Source: Lucifuga dentata
Taxonomy: Eukaryota > Chordata > Actinopteri > Ophidiiformes > Bythitidae
Direction: 5' to 3'
Length of the DNA: 64,000 nt
Assembly: GCA_014773175.1 (NCBI GenBank)
Contig: VXCM01000991.1
Location: forward strand, 186,724 to 250,723
Shown here: one piece after another, positions 48,171 through 61,955 of the stretch
Numbering within the stretch: the first letter of the stretch is position 1
Layout: the number at the start of each line of letters is the position of its first letter
Position numbers and translations under genes: made by a program
The notes under the pieces: generated by a model
Databases searched by the model: none
Told to the model about the DNA's origin: nothing
The model's input: the letters and a program-made list of their open reading frames with translations, nothing else

Positions 48171-50320
48171 GTTGATCAAACAGACAAAAGCAGTTTAAAA
48201 CGTGGGCTTGGTGTTCAGTGAAGAAAACCTCTAGCTCTTAGTTTTCTCCTCTCCTCTTTAGGTTGGCGATTATTTATTTGTATTGTAGTTTGTTTGTTTT
48301 TTATTGTCGAAATATGTAGAAACCTGAGAGGGGAGACAAGAATAGTTTTTGTATTTGTAAAGTGGAAATGAATGCTTTCTTACAAACAAAACTGTGTTCA
48401 ATGACGGTAAGTGCCTTTTTATGATGAATAACTGGAAGTTATTGAGGACATTTTCATTTACCACAAAACTCACTCACTTTCTTTTATTTTATTCATTATC
48501 AATAGTCTACATCCCACAGTAAGTCATGAGGGCATTATATTATAGATAGATAGATAGATAATGCTAACACCTTTCAAGTCTGCCACTTTGCATTTTACTG
48601 CACAACTGAAGTTTTGTCATTTGTTTTGTAATTTAACATGTTTCAAACATTGAAACAGGAATCAAACCTTTTAATCTAACCTGCTAATATTTGGTCTGCC
48701 ATAATACTCACATATTATTTAGTATTAAAAAAAATAAAATTATTTGATTTTGATTGTGGGAACTTTTATTCCATTTTGACCGGACTGTAGGTCAGTTATG
48801 GGTTTCCAATGAAGTTTCTGAGTGAAACAATGTCCTTCATTTAGTGCAGCTATCAGAAGTCAGCTTGATTCAGTGTAATCGTATAGTCCATCCATGTTTA
48901 AACATAGGTCTCAACTCTGTGACTTTATAAGACTGACCTTTCTAACTGACAGGAGCAAACGACAGGAGTGTCAGAACCATTCCTATCTCAGATGGTGAAC
49001 ACAGCCAGGTTTAATATAACAATGTCGAGATATTAATAACTGAAGGAAAATGCCACAATCAGTGTCTCTATCTGCATATGTGCATGTGTGTATGTGCCTG
49101 TTGTCTCTCTCCATCTATTCTGATATTACAACTGATATACAGTATATGGCCACTATATGGAAATATATTTCTTGAATAAACTACCAGGTCATGATAATTT
49201 CAGAGTACAAAATAGAGTGCTGAATAGCAATCAGCCATATTTAAAAACAACTTTCCATATATGATAAGTAGTGTGTGAGAAAAACATTTACAAAATAATT
49301 CAATTTTCTCTTAAATAATGTTGAATTAGTCATTTCTTCTAGACCACATCATTCTCTCGACAGGCATTTATAATTTGGCCAACTACAGGAATGTTACACG
49401 CTGAGCTTAAATAATGCCTTGAAAATTACCTACCATGATGAAATGTCATCAGTTCTACCAGGGATAAACCAAGCCATTAGTAGCTTTCTTCATTAGCCCC
49501 TATTAAATGGCCCTCAGGAAATGCACTGACAGAAAGTGTATTTGGAAGGGGCTGCTGGTGAATAGCTACTTTAAAACACTATTTCGTAAATTAAATTTCA
49601 ATATAATGGCAACGGTCTTTCTTCAGGTGGTAATAAGCGAGAGATGGCCTCTTTTTGCCTACACTGTTTAACCCATTTTGAACTTACTTCTAATCCATCT
49701 CTCACATTCTCCTGTTTCACTCCTTCCCTCCAGCATTGAGAAATGTTTTTTACTCTTCTACCATGAAGAAATGTAAGTCATGAAGAACTTTGTAGAGTTG
49801 TAGTGTCCTTTTCATGAGCTTTGTCTCTACTATCTCTCTCTAAACGGTCCTGAATACAATCACAGCTGACTTTAATACATGGAAAGGTTTTCCAGTGGCA
49901 AATATTAACAATTTCAGCTACTAAGTGAGCTTGTGCTTACTTTGTGTAGTTTAAGATGTGACATGTATGTCAATTAGATTGATAGCATATTTGTTAGATG
50001 CCAGGCAGACACTCTGTTGTTTCAGTAACCTGCTTCAGTAATCTTCATTAATTCACACTGCATGATTGAATCACTCTTTCTGAAGTGGCAAAAAGCTAAG
50101 ACTTTCTATGCTCACACTGTACCACTTGATTGACATGTCACAACATGATTGCTCACACAGAACGACACCTTTGCAGGAAGAACTATAGAATCATTGTAAT
50201 CAATCAATCAAACAATCACATCAATAATCAGGCCACTGAGTTACAAACTGAATACTAGTACAATAATCTTGTCTCTTTCTCTCTGAACACACACTGACAG
50301 GGGAAATCCAATTAAAGAAT

Positions 50321-50324
50321 TATC

Positions 50325-50402
<78 letters not shown>
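50321..50402. repeat. (TCTA)n microsatellite
   Basis: About 20 tetranucleotide units with one TTTA variant near 50335. Confidence 0.97.
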
Positions 50403-51551
50403 GCCACCTACCTTTGTCATAACACCTACCTACCTACTTATCTATCTCTCTCCCACCTCCCACCTTATCTATCTCTCTCCCACCTGAAGAGGCAGGTATG
50501 GTGCTAAGACTGTGAGATGAGACAACAGCTGTCTTTCGCATTAGTGGGGTTTAAAATGTTAGCCAAATGATACAGCGTCACACATGCACCACTTTTGATT
50601 ACCATCCACTGCATTAAATCTGTCCATAAACCATCTGTCCTCTTCTGCCTCACTTCTGTCTGACAAGCTAAACACTTTGAGAGTGCTGCATCCTATCACT
50701 TGTGTTTTAAATATTATTTACTTCCTTTTTTTTTTTTTATATACAATGATGTAAGAAAGTTCCATGAGACACTTTTTAATTATTGCTTTGGCAGTTTCAA
50801 AGACTTCAGGAAGAAATCAAGCCTGAGCAATCTTTATTGGCACCCACCACTCACACCTTCCCCTTGCAATGCTTTTGTTTTGTTAATTAACATTGGGGAG
50901 ATTAATTAAAGCAACACACAGGGGTGTTTTATCAGACACTGAATGGGGCCCACTAAAGTGACAGAAGAGGCCCCCTGAGAAACAATACACAGACAATAGC
51001 TTTTCATCAACACTTATTTGCAAGATAGATTATTAGTCCTCTTTTTATCAATTTGGAAATGTAAAACTACACCTTCTAATAAAGGTTTGCTTCTCTGTTG
51101 ACATTTGCCAATAGGAGCTTTACAGACCATGTTTTTGCATAGTATCATTTCATGATGATACTATGTAGTTCCATTGGTGAATCATGGCACAAATGATAGA
51201 GCACAAGATTTGCTATAGAGATGATGTCTATTGAACAAAAGCATCCACCAAATGATAATGTATGAAATTGTGCAAAACACTGTTTTGTCATCACAGGTGT
51301 TGCTCGATTAGACTAGTCTAATGCCTGCTGTAAAACTCAAACACAAAGTAGTTTGATGTGTGAACTTGTTTTGTGTCATCTGCATGGGAGACCGCTGCTA
51401 GATGTTAGCCTGACACATGCATGCATGCCATGTTAAACTTGTCTGTATATGGCTATTCAGTCTCATTTATCTGGATAGAGGCTCTCTACCCTCTAATGGC
51501 AATGCCAATAAAGTATGTTCAAACTGGAAATGGGCAGTGAAGGGGAAAAAA

Positions 51552-51692
51552 GGTAGTCCACACACCTGAATCTCAAGCTCCCAAAACAATGTTTTGAGTG
51601 CAGCATCTGGAACACCAAGGTCTTCCTCAGTCAAAATGTTGCACGAGTAAAATACTTTTTTTGGGAGCTTGAAACTCAGTGTCCAGACCACC
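51552..51692. repeat. Small imperfect inverted repeat
   Basis: Arms of about 35 bp share TCAAGCTCCCAAAA and its complement TTTTGGGAGCTTGA, separated by about 70 bases. Function unknown; possibly a MITE relic. Confidence 0.6.
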
Positions 51693-52600
51693 GGTTTTTT
51701 TTTTTTGGTTTTTTTTTGTTTGTTTTTTGTTTTTTTGTTTTTTGTTTGATTTTTTTCCATACACTTAAACTCTGACTTAATCCTGCAAACGATCCCAACT
51801 TGGATTGTATGTGTACACCATCCTACTTTTTTCAAACTAGAGCTGGCCCATAGAAAGTCAATGTCCTCTGTTTTTGTCATGTCATGCCTTGAAAATTAAA
51901 AGCCTAATGAGAGTAGCAGCTAAACTTTTCCAAGGTTAGTTCAAGTAAAAGGGATTGAAAGACAATGCAGTTTGTTTTGGACAGGTACTAGCACTAAAGA
52001 GAGGTTGCTGCCCTGTAAAACAAAGTCAGTCTGTATGTGCCTGAAAAACTATTTAGTGCAATGCATGGAGTGTACAGACAGTTATGTTAGCCATATGGCT
52101 ACAGGTGAAACAGTTGCCAATGAGTCGCAAGCATGACTGAATGTTTTGACATCTTTATTCTAAGGTGAACTGTTTGGAATAGAATTACTTCTCACTGTCA
52201 AACTGGAGACTGCAACGTCAGAAGTCTTTCAAATTTTAGCTTTAATATTCATCCATCTGAGCAAACAGTAAAAGCCCTAATCTACTCCACTTTTCTTGGC
52301 AAACCGCTGCAAATATGTATTTATTTCAGCTATATTTGTCACTGTACCTTGTATTTTTTTCTCTTTGTGATTTCAACATTCTCTAAACACAAATTAAGCT
52401 TTATTTCCCTGAGCTGTGAAGATTCATCCAGATTTATCTTACACGTAAAACACAATGTGCTCTCACAGAGTTACAAATACCCTTTCATTTAAAAAGTGTA
52501 CTTCATTAACATTTATACAGCTTACAAATTGGCAAAATGGAGCTGTACTGCATGTACATTATTGATTGTGTGATAAGGTCCCGCTGTCTTGTTAGAATCA

Positions 52601-53212
52601 TTAAAGGACCATACTGGCCATTTTGCACGTTTGAGCCTAATATATTCAATTTTCATACACATAATGTTACTGAATCATTTCCCAAAGCACACTACTGGAA
52701 TGGTGAATTTAAAAAAAAATTCTACCTTCCAGACCACCATTGGTTTCAGTTCATTCTGGTACACATTAAAATCAACTTGCTGATACCTGAAACATTCTTG
52801 GGATAGGTAATCCTCATTGCGAACAAGAAGTGTATTCAAGTTTTGGTTTTTTTTCAAAGTTACATAATTTTAGCATTTAAGTGCAATAAAACACACGGAG
52901 TGATCTGAAAATGCTTCTTAGTGCTTCATTCGCTGTGAAAAACTGACAACAGGAAGCATTTTCAGATCATTCTGCACTTCTTATTGCACCTAAATGCTAA
53001 AATTACGTAACTTCAAAAAAAAAAAAAAAAAAAAAANAGTTGATTTTAATAGTGTACCAGAATGAACTGAAACCAATGGAGGTCTGGAAGGTAGGAAAAA
53101 AACCATTTAATTCACCGTTCCAGTATTATGCTTTGAGAAATAATTGTCAATAACATTACGTGTATGAAAATTGAATATATTAGGTTCAAATATGCAAAAT
53201 GGCTGGTACAGT
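52601..53212. mobile_element. TTAA-flanked MITE, copy 3 (left-left foldback)
   Basis: Starts after TTAA (52601-52604) with AGGACCATACTGG. About 180 bp at the right side (53038-53210) is the reverse complement of the left end rather than of the normal right end, so both arms derive from the same half of the element. A second nested inverted repeat (about 52858-52925 and 52945-53015) lies inside, sharing TGATCTGAAAATGCTTC in the left arm. A poly-A with N (53037) interrupts the right arm. The right terminal TTAA is not intact. Confidence 0.75.
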
Positions 53213-56200
53213 TGAGTGAAAAGCTTGTGCATTTTGGCTAAGCCTAAATATAACTAACAGTTCACAAGGCTCTTAGTCCCAGAGAGAATATTTGTATATT
53301 TTTGAGAATGACATTGCATTATAATGTCTATATAGACATATATCCAAAATAGTTTGTGTCACACTCTAATGCATTCATTTATATATATTTAAAAAAAAAA
53401 AAAAAAAAAANAAAAAAAAAAAAAAAAAAAGCAGAACTAAGAGCATGGACTACTTTACATCAAAATAGGTCAAAGTGATTTTCTACAAAGGAGATAGAAT
53501 CATATGGGTCACTACATTATTTCTGGAAATTCAGAAAGAACAAGTGTTGTAGGATTGTTGAAAATTATCAACCATTTTTATATAGGTGACCTACTAGAGA
53601 GTCTATATTTGTCTTACATTGGATCTACTGTAAGTGAGGACAGTGGATTTGTCTCACTCCCTCTGTTTCACATTTCATTTCACATTATTTAGATTTTAGT
53701 CTTCACTATCTGTCTACCTGGCTGCCCACATTTATCAAACCTGGAGTATTGAAAACTATTGTCTGGTCTTGATTTTAAGTTTTCAAAGGCTTTTACTTAT
53801 ATTCTGAGATACATTTTCAAGATTTTGTTTTGGCCAGTGCTGTATTATGACTCAATTCTCCACTGTCATTTTGATTTTGCAAGATCAAAGAGGGATTTAA
53901 GATTTTCCTCTTTGCTTGACTTGGACTCATCTAGGCCAGCGCTCAGTATGTCTTGTCTAAGGCAATTTTGACTCTGCTCATAGTCTCTCTCTCTCTCTCT
54001 CTCATCGTGTATCTGAGCATCTCCATTTCCTCCTTTTTATCTCTCTCTCACTCTCCCCTCTTCAGCTGCTATCTCCTTCTTCCTGACTGTGGATTGTGCC
54101 AACCACTCCTCCTTCTATCTTTCTTGTCTCCTTCCCTCTCAGTGCCCTCTGTCTCAGTCACCCTGTAGCGAACAGGTGTATCTGTCTCTCTCCTGATGAG
54201 TTTATTACTCTGAAGTCTCTCCATACTCCCTGTGGACCCCCTGCCTCCTAATACACTTAGCCCTTACAGCTTATGTCAGCCAGAGAGGGTGGTCTGATAA
54301 AGCTCCACTTGATCAAGCCATCCACATCAGGGTCCATCTGGTCCACAGTCACTTTGGTCAGCGTGGATGTCAAGGAGTAGGCACACAGACAGACAGACAT
54401 CCCCACAGAGTAACCTTCCCCATTCATTAAAGGTGATAGGAGTGAAAGTGTGGTGACCAGCTTTTAAGACCCAGGGAGCATTTCTTGACATATTTCTTAC
54501 TGAAACTGGTATGGAGATTAATGCAGAATGACTCAGCTTGCTTCCTTCAACACATCAAGCTGCTGTGCTCTCTAGAGGAGTGTGGAAATAGTCCATTATA
54601 TACACAGCAGCTAAAAGGCTACATTTTAAATTCACTCCTTCTCATTGTATTCCAGTTTTGAACTGGATAATGTGTACTCGCCTACCCACCTAAAGTTGTG
54701 TATGTCATCTCCAAAAGCTAAAATAATCATATATACATGTGTTAGTAGCAGAGGTGGGAGCAGAAAGAAGCACATTTTTCCTTCTGCTTATCAAACCAGC
54801 AAGATGCATCTGCAAAAACTACATGATGCAAACAGTTCCATTTAGAACACCATGTATAAGTGAGGGATGGATGGATGGATATATAGGAGATGGATAAATA
54901 CAATATAGGCGCAACAATAAAATAGACAGACCCACATTTGGCACTGGAGATACTGTACTCTAAGTATCTCATGTGCCACAAGATGCTGTTACAAGTTTAC
55001 AAGGTTGACAGAGCAGTTCCACTTTACATATATACTTGTACAGTAACTGTGTGATACCAACTAATGACATTTTCATTCATGATGTCACTCGCTTATTCAC
55101 AGAATACAAACACCTACAAGCTAACTCGTGTATTGACACAGTAATCCATAGCTGGTACTTGCTCTGATCAGAGAAGCAGAAACAAAAACCGGACGTAAAA
55201 ATCCTTCCATCAACTGTGGCACAGACTCACCCTCCACCCACCTTTGTCTCTCTCCTTCTTTGTTTCTCTTCCACTTCTCTATTTTTTTAACATTGCGCTT
55301 CCAAACTCCTGCCCCCCACCTTCCCACCAGGAGATATCAAAGGCCTTGAAAGCAAAACAAAGACTCCAACCAATCCCCACAGAGCAATGCAGCGCCTGTG
55401 CTTAGATGTGTATCACGCTGAAGTGAGAGTGCAACACCTGAATCCCTTAGAGCCGCTGCAATGTCTTTGTAGATTCTCAAGGCCTTGAAGTATGCATATG
55501 TGCTGTGTTCATCATCAATAGGTGCACAGAACAGCAGGAGACAACCTTTTGACTCTGAAGTACCTGCAGGATTTTCTCTCAAAGATGTCTGACATGCAAA
55601 ATAACATGCACCGTGGCACCTATATTAAGTACATTATCCACAAGTATCAAGGTTATTTGCTGTGTGTTTTTTGTTTAAGGGTGTGCAGATGTGCTCTCCT
55701 ATAAGATGAGACAGGACCAAAAGGTAAGATCTTACACTTATCAGTTGTTTAGACAGTACTCTCTATGTCTTCAACTACTTTAATTCCCAGGTGTCCATGG
55801 CAATAATAGCCTACTTTGCTTTTTTTTCTTCTGTCCTTATAAATGACAAGGGCAGCTCAGAATACGTACAGCTTTTTAAATGTCTCTTCCTTTATATTAC
55901 AGAAGAATTTCATGCTTTCTAAAATTAATGCATTTAATTTATGTATTTAATTTTTAAAAGTTCAAGCATTAAAACAGCAAAGATCCAGTGTGATAAAGGG
56001 GGTAGGAAACACATTAGCACCATCTAGTGGTCAGTCTAAAACAACCTTTCTGTCAAAACCCTTGAACTCATGAGTGTTGTCTACATGTATGGACTCAATA
56101 AAGCAAAATGAGCGAATCAGCCATCAAGAAAATTCCCCCAGAGAAGCACAGTATGTCTACAGTCAGCCTGAACATGTGAGTTTGCATGCCATTCATCGTT

Positions 56201-57230
56201 TGTTAATATTTTGTTCAAGTTTCACATGAATAAATCATGCATTATGTATGTGAATATACACGTCTATTTCTTTGTATATATAAACACTTCTCTCTCTATC
56301 TACATTCATTTGAATCTTAATTCAGACACTCTGTTGCTATGCCTTTGCAGATCAAGCCCTTTAATTAATACAAATCTCACAGTAGAGCTAATTAACCAGA
56401 TACTAAAGAATTCTGAATGTCAAGTAAATTATGAATTCAGTTCCACTGTGTTCATGTAATTATCTCTAAATGTGTTCTTTTTAAAAGCCTCTTTTACCTG
56501 CTTGAACCTGCATTTCTTTTGTTGTATAAAATAGGTGCGACCATTTTCCAGAGCACGAGACCACTAATAGTCATAAAAGTCACAAACCTTTCTCCAAAGC
56601 AGCTAAATTAATGACAGCATGCATATAATCAGTCTTTCTGCTCTCATTCTATCATATTCTGATTTTTGAAATTCTATTTAAAAATACAATGGTCTATATA
56701 ATGGTCTAAACTTCCATTTTTAATATAAAAATCATTTCCATTCTGAAAATGAACCTATTCTGTGTAAATTTGTAATGACTGGTATTTTGGGGATTTATTG
56801 AAATTTGTAATAGTTAAAATTATCTAATTGTGGATCTCCATGTCTAAGATGAGGTTCTAATTTACTTGTGATGTCCGACTTCATGCTTACACAGTTTTAT
56901 ATTTGTCTTTCATTATAATTAGGTGGCATGTCTGTAAGAATCAGCAGCTGTAGACTGAAGTTCAATAAGGTAAATATTGAATCAGTCTGGACTAATACTA
57001 AAGCTTTACCTCACTTCCTCTGGGGTGTATTTGGTTTTGTGGCATTCATCTTAATTGCACATTCACAGTTTGAAGATTTACCACCACATGATAAGTACCT
57101 ATTAATTTCTGTGAAAGACTTTGTGCCAAATCCAAATGCTTAGGAGTCACACAGCAAGAATAATTTATTTATCTGTATATGAGAGTATATTAATGTGGTT
57201 GTGGTATTGATATGATTCTGATTATGGCAG
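53213..57230. other. Intergenic DNA without recognised gene
   Basis: Contains a poly-A with N (53391-53430, N at 53411), a CT repeat (53983-54002) inside a pyrimidine-rich stretch, and a short GGAT repeat (about 54867-54881). Nothing coding recognised. Confidence 0.6.
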
Positions 57231-57342
57231 AGTCTCTTCAGATGAATTCATGCTGCTATAACAATCTATGTCCAGGTTTTAAATATATATATGTATATAT
57301 ATAAAACTTGGACATAGATTGTTATAGCAGCATGAAGAGACT
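57231..57342. repeat. Palindrome with AT-rich centre
   Basis: The left arm AGTCTCTTCA, then TGCTGCTATAACAATCTATG, then TCC, is matched in reverse by the right arm ending at 57342. The left arm has 10 extra bases (57241-57250) absent from the right arm. The centre is an AT dinucleotide stretch. Probably a foldback element. Confidence 0.85.
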
Positions 57343-58643
57343 ATATATATATACTTTTTTTTAAAGGGCTCTACTGCAAATTTAATTTAAGGTTTTCTGC
57401 TTGCTATGAACACTGTAAAAAGGTCTGTATAGTAAGGTATTATTGTTGTCTTTAGACCTGCACAAAGGATACCAAGGGGGTGCACATAACACATACTTGT
57501 AAAACTGTGTTTAGATAAAATGTGCATTTGATTAAAAAAATGTTTTAAATTATCTACTCATACATGCATATACATACAGTTGTTTATTTCACAGAATTTC
57601 AGTGACTACATTTCAGTGTGTCATCTCATCCATTAAACCTGCTGTATATATTGAACATCAGTGATATCCTGTTGAAATAATAGCTAAATGTTAGCAAGAC
57701 ATCTCAAAAACTAGCAAACATTAGCTTTCCAAACACACAAAGCTTCTTTCCACCTACAATTCACTGTCCACTGGTCAATTCTAAACATCAGCACACAGTG
57801 ATAGAGGGAACTGTCTTGCCTTATATCAAGTTTTTTTTTCCATTACCAGCTTCTGTGCAAAAGCATTCACATATTTACTAAAATCCAGAGATGTGACCAG
57901 ATCCAATTTAATTGCAGTTGTTGTTAGTTGATTGTTTTATGTCTCAACTATGTGCTAATATACAGTTTGATCTGGTGTATTTTAAAATCTGCTGGATTAG
58001 TGTTTGATTATAGTGGGCACGAGTTAATTAGTGTATTGTGTAGAGTTGATTATTTGTTGGTAATTTCTCTGCAGGACTGTCTGCATGGAAATGATTTTGA
58101 GTTCCAGCCATTTGTTTTTTTAACCTGTGTTAGAAAACCAAATGGCTGGAGGCTCATGGACACTAAACATCCAGCCTGGTTGAAAATCCATACATGCAAA
58201 TGGATACAAGATGCATCCAAGAGGCAAAGCACACCAACATGTACATACTGTATACTCTACAGTGATCTGAGAGAGCACAGGCCAGAAGTTTGAGACCACC
58301 CCCAGATTTAGCATGACCAGACTGTGTACCAAGTTAATCACAAAAAGATCTGGGAGAAGGCAGACAGCAGGCTATTAAATAGAATATTAAAACACATAAG
58401 CAAGGGAGTTTGGGCAAGAGAGTTGTGGCAGTGCACAAATACAGACTGGGCATGCCGTCATTAAAAATAATTTCTTAAGCCATAGTGACTAGATAATATG
58501 CTGTTTTTGACAAATTCTTCTTGAAAACTAATTTTATTATATATATATATAGATATATATATAGATATAGATATATTTGTCATTTCCTGTGCAATAAATT
58601 GTAAAACAAACAGTGTATTGATGATTTTTTTTTTTTTTTTTTN

Positions 58644-58700
<57 letters not shown>

Positions 58701-61385
58701 TGTAGAGGAAGGAACAATTATCTATTAGAAAAGATGCACTAATCTGACAGACACTCGGTGTGCAAACTAAAGAGAGTGCTTATAAATCTTCATACTCTGG
58801 TGCTGGAAGGAATGCTTTTTTCTTGAGACACTGACAATTTTCCATTGATCAAGTTTTGCAATTTGTGCAATTCACTGCACAGAAATGCTTTGTTATATTT
58901 CCCTCACCAAAGGCTAACTGCTGTTTTGTGCCTTAAATATGTGCACATCTCAAAATGGCGTCACTTTGAAGACTGTTCAGACTAAAAACATGAGCCATTA
59001 CTTATACAATCCATTTTAATAGGATGCATCATTGAACTCTGTCATTGATAGATCAAGCATAAATTACTCTGGGTTTGAATAAGCAAAGCAGGAAGGTTGG
59101 ACCTTGTTTTGGAATAGTAACATCGTAAGCCTGGTAAAGACAAAAAGATGAGAAGACAGTAATCTTCGACAGATGCCCATGAATGTGCATGTGTAAAACT
59201 GTCAGTTTACCTACAGAGTACATTCCTGCTGTACAGTGTATTTTTCACTGACTCTGTCTGCATGTGTAGGCGTCTTCCAGTCTAGACTGATGCGCTGCTT
59301 GTTTGCAGAGCAGACAGCTCATCTTATAACCAAACACTGACATCAAATAAAGTGACAGTGAGATGTTGTGCAAAGTGATGATTAAGGATTCATGGAAGGT
59401 GTAGTGAGAATATTAAAAAGAGCAGCTCAGGCTGATCCAACCCCGAAATCCCAATAATAAATACAAAAACATGACCTCTGTTTCCTTGGTTGCAGCTACA
59501 GCCATGTCTGTAAATGTCTGCTGTTTTCTGTGCCAGAAGTCTTACATGTTTTTGTGTACATTTCTCTTGTGCCAGTTTGCCTTTATGTCTTTATGGATAA
59601 GATTATGGTCATCACAGCTAAAGTATGATTATGGTGTGATTAAAGGCCCTGCACATCGAGGGAACACCCTTAGATTTTGCACTTTTTTTTTTAAATTTTG
59701 GATGGATCATTTACTTTTTAACATGAAGGCTGCAGTGGGTAAATGTCAACGGTGTGTTGTCTGAGCAGCAACTATTCACCACTTTACAAGGAAGTTTCAT
59801 GTCTCCCTTATTGTTTATCTTTTAAACCAATGACTATAGGCATGAGTATGGGGACACATATACCATTACATTTATGGATGATTCCGTGTTTGTCAGTTAA
59901 TTCAAGAGAGTGCCACCTCATCATTGGAGTAGAAATGTTGGACTTTGTAGCACGTAACATAGATTTACCACAACTAAATTTAATGGGAACAATGGCATGT
60001 TTTTAAATGTTGAAGAAATTTGAAGAAATTACACTATTTTATAGCTCTTTAATTGGGCTTGCTTTAAGTTTTGGTGATATCAGTATTTTAATAGGGCATG
60101 TACAGCAAAGTGATACCCATCACCCTTAACCAATGAGTTTAAAACATTCCCTTTTAGCCTGTGTAAGTCACTTGCTGAACTCCCTTTAGTTTCCCTGCAA
60201 TGACATTGAATGTTGTGCCACTTCTATTCACACCCTGTCATATTGTTTTTACTGTTCGGTTTCACTTGTTTATATTTATTATTTTTATTTGTAAGAGATT
60301 TGTTACTTCTTTTCATTATGTTCGTTCCCTCGTGTTTGTGCTGTGCTGCATTCCAAATTTCCCATGTGGGCCAATAAACAAGTGGGCACAGGTGTTTTTG
60401 TTTACTTGTTTGGCTGATTAGACTGTGTGGGGTGTGTACAGCCATGATTATTGACATCTCTCTGACTCTACTGAGAGGTTTGCTCTACCCACCTTCAACC
60501 TGAAAGAAGTCTAATCATCCAGAATCAGAACACGTGAGAGTGGGTAGGGTCTGTAGGATTAGGGTTAGGCCCCGGTCACACGCAACTTGAATTTCATCTT
60601 GCATCTCCATGAATATTCGAATCTGTGAAGTTGGTCAAGTGGTGAGAAATGAGAAAAAAGATCTTGAGAGCTTTTTACCAGCATCAGTTTTTCTTATATT
60701 TCTCAACAGTAGTGCAGATTGTTTACAGTGCAGGAAACTATCTTGACCAAAAATTGTAGTAAAAAGAAAAATTAAATCAAGAACTGGTTTAAAAAGGAAA
60801 GATAACTACAAAGTAAAGTGTTTTCCTGCACACAGGCTATGCTGCTTTAAACTTGGCCCCTCGGTAGCAAACTATCCTGCCTCCTTGTTAGCTGGGTCTA
60901 GAGTGAGCAGGAACTCCAAACTCTTGCTTTTATAGCCCTGATGCTCCGCCTTCTAAAGAAAATTGCAATTAATCAATTATCTCATAGAATAAAAACATCC
61001 TGATGTTACCAGTGAAATACAGACAAATATGAAGTTATAAATAACATTAGATTTGTTTAAAATTATCAGCTCATTTGAAACATTGTTAAATAGCTCAGCT
61101 CAACACCATTGTACAAAATCAGATAGACAACTAAAATGACAACTTCCTGCATTCTGGACAACAGTTCCGTCAAAGTTCAGCCATACCAAAATGGCTCGTG
61201 ACTGGGCAGCTGCACAGGCAGCTGCATGGATTCACGTGTCAAAGTTTACCGAAATTGAACTCTACATGAAAGCATCAAACGGATTATTAATTTTGCCACT
61301 GCGCAAATTAATTTTGCATCACTCAAATTTACTTTGCCCCCAGAAGTGAATCCACTATTTGCAGCAATTACATTGAAATGAATGA
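57343..61385. other. Intergenic DNA without recognised gene
   Basis: Contains a hairpin (58104-58149, stem CCAGCCATTTG), a TA/GA compound microsatellite (58644-58695) after a poly-T with N (58643), and AT-rich runs near 58538-58576. Near 60573 a CCCCGGTCACACG word resembles a MITE end, but no partner end was found. Two open frames at 59471-60006 have no recognisable domain. Confidence 0.6.
58644..58695. repeat. Compound (TA)n(GA)n microsatellite
   Basis: TA run of about 18 bp passes directly into a GA run of about 34 bp; the assembly N at 58643 is at its left edge. Confidence 0.95.
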
Positions 61386-61955
61386 CTAAAGGACCATACT
61401 GATGATTTTGCATGTATGAGCCAATAAATACTACTTGCATATACATTACTGACAACATTAATGACAACATTTTTCAAAACATTAAATCTCATTTTAGTTT
61501 CATTTTATTTTGCCAAATCCCCTAATCTTTTAAAATCAAATGTTCAGGTGATACACCCACCTTAATATTCAAAGTTTTGCCTGCTAACACTTCTGCACAA
61601 TTGTAGAAGGCACATGTTTTAATTTCCAGCTTCTCCTGGAACTGTATTCACTGGCAGGGACATACTTTTTTTTTTTTTTTTTTTTTTTGTCATGTAGCTC
61701 TTTGTTGGAGTGGTTAAATTAGGTAACTTCAACAAAAAAATCAACATAGACGTCATATTTGCTGTGATAGATTACCAATCTCAAGCACATTTCAAGCCTC
61801 TACAATTTATATTTATAACATACTGGAATAAACTGAAACCAAGAAGGTAGAAAAAACAATTCTAAAATGTACTGCCCCAGAAGTATGTTTCGGAAAATGG
61901 TTGGCAGTTATAAAATGTATACAGGTTGAATTTATTTAGCTTAAACATACTTTAA
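61386..61955 (-). mobile_element. TTAA-flanked MITE, copy 4 (inverted orientation)
   Basis: Begins CTAA then AGGACCATACTG (CTAA would be a one-base change from TTAA). Its reverse complement aligns with copy 1 along most of the length, including the diverged block around 61630 that corresponds to CCCAGGAGAAG. The right end is degenerate, with TTTAA at 61951. A poly-T run at about 61669-61688 interrupts it. Confidence 0.7.

Larger units (their letters stand above)
48171..52600. other. Intergenic DNA upstream of pcdh17 without recognised gene
   Basis: Contains a short GATA repeat (48543-48560), the TCTA microsatellite (50321-50402) and a small inverted repeat (51552-51692) within a T/G-rich stretch. 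No exon-like sequence was recognised. Confidence 0.6.

Noticed and set aside
59471..60006. Two adjacent plus-strand ORFs as a possible gene
   Set aside because: No recognisable domain or splice sites supporting them; cysteine- and phenylalanine-rich composition fits random AT-rich sequence.
60556..60568. Telomere-like AGGGTTAGG near 60560
   Set aside because: Only about one and a half units, located beside a MITE-like CCCCGGTCACACG word; not a telomeric array.
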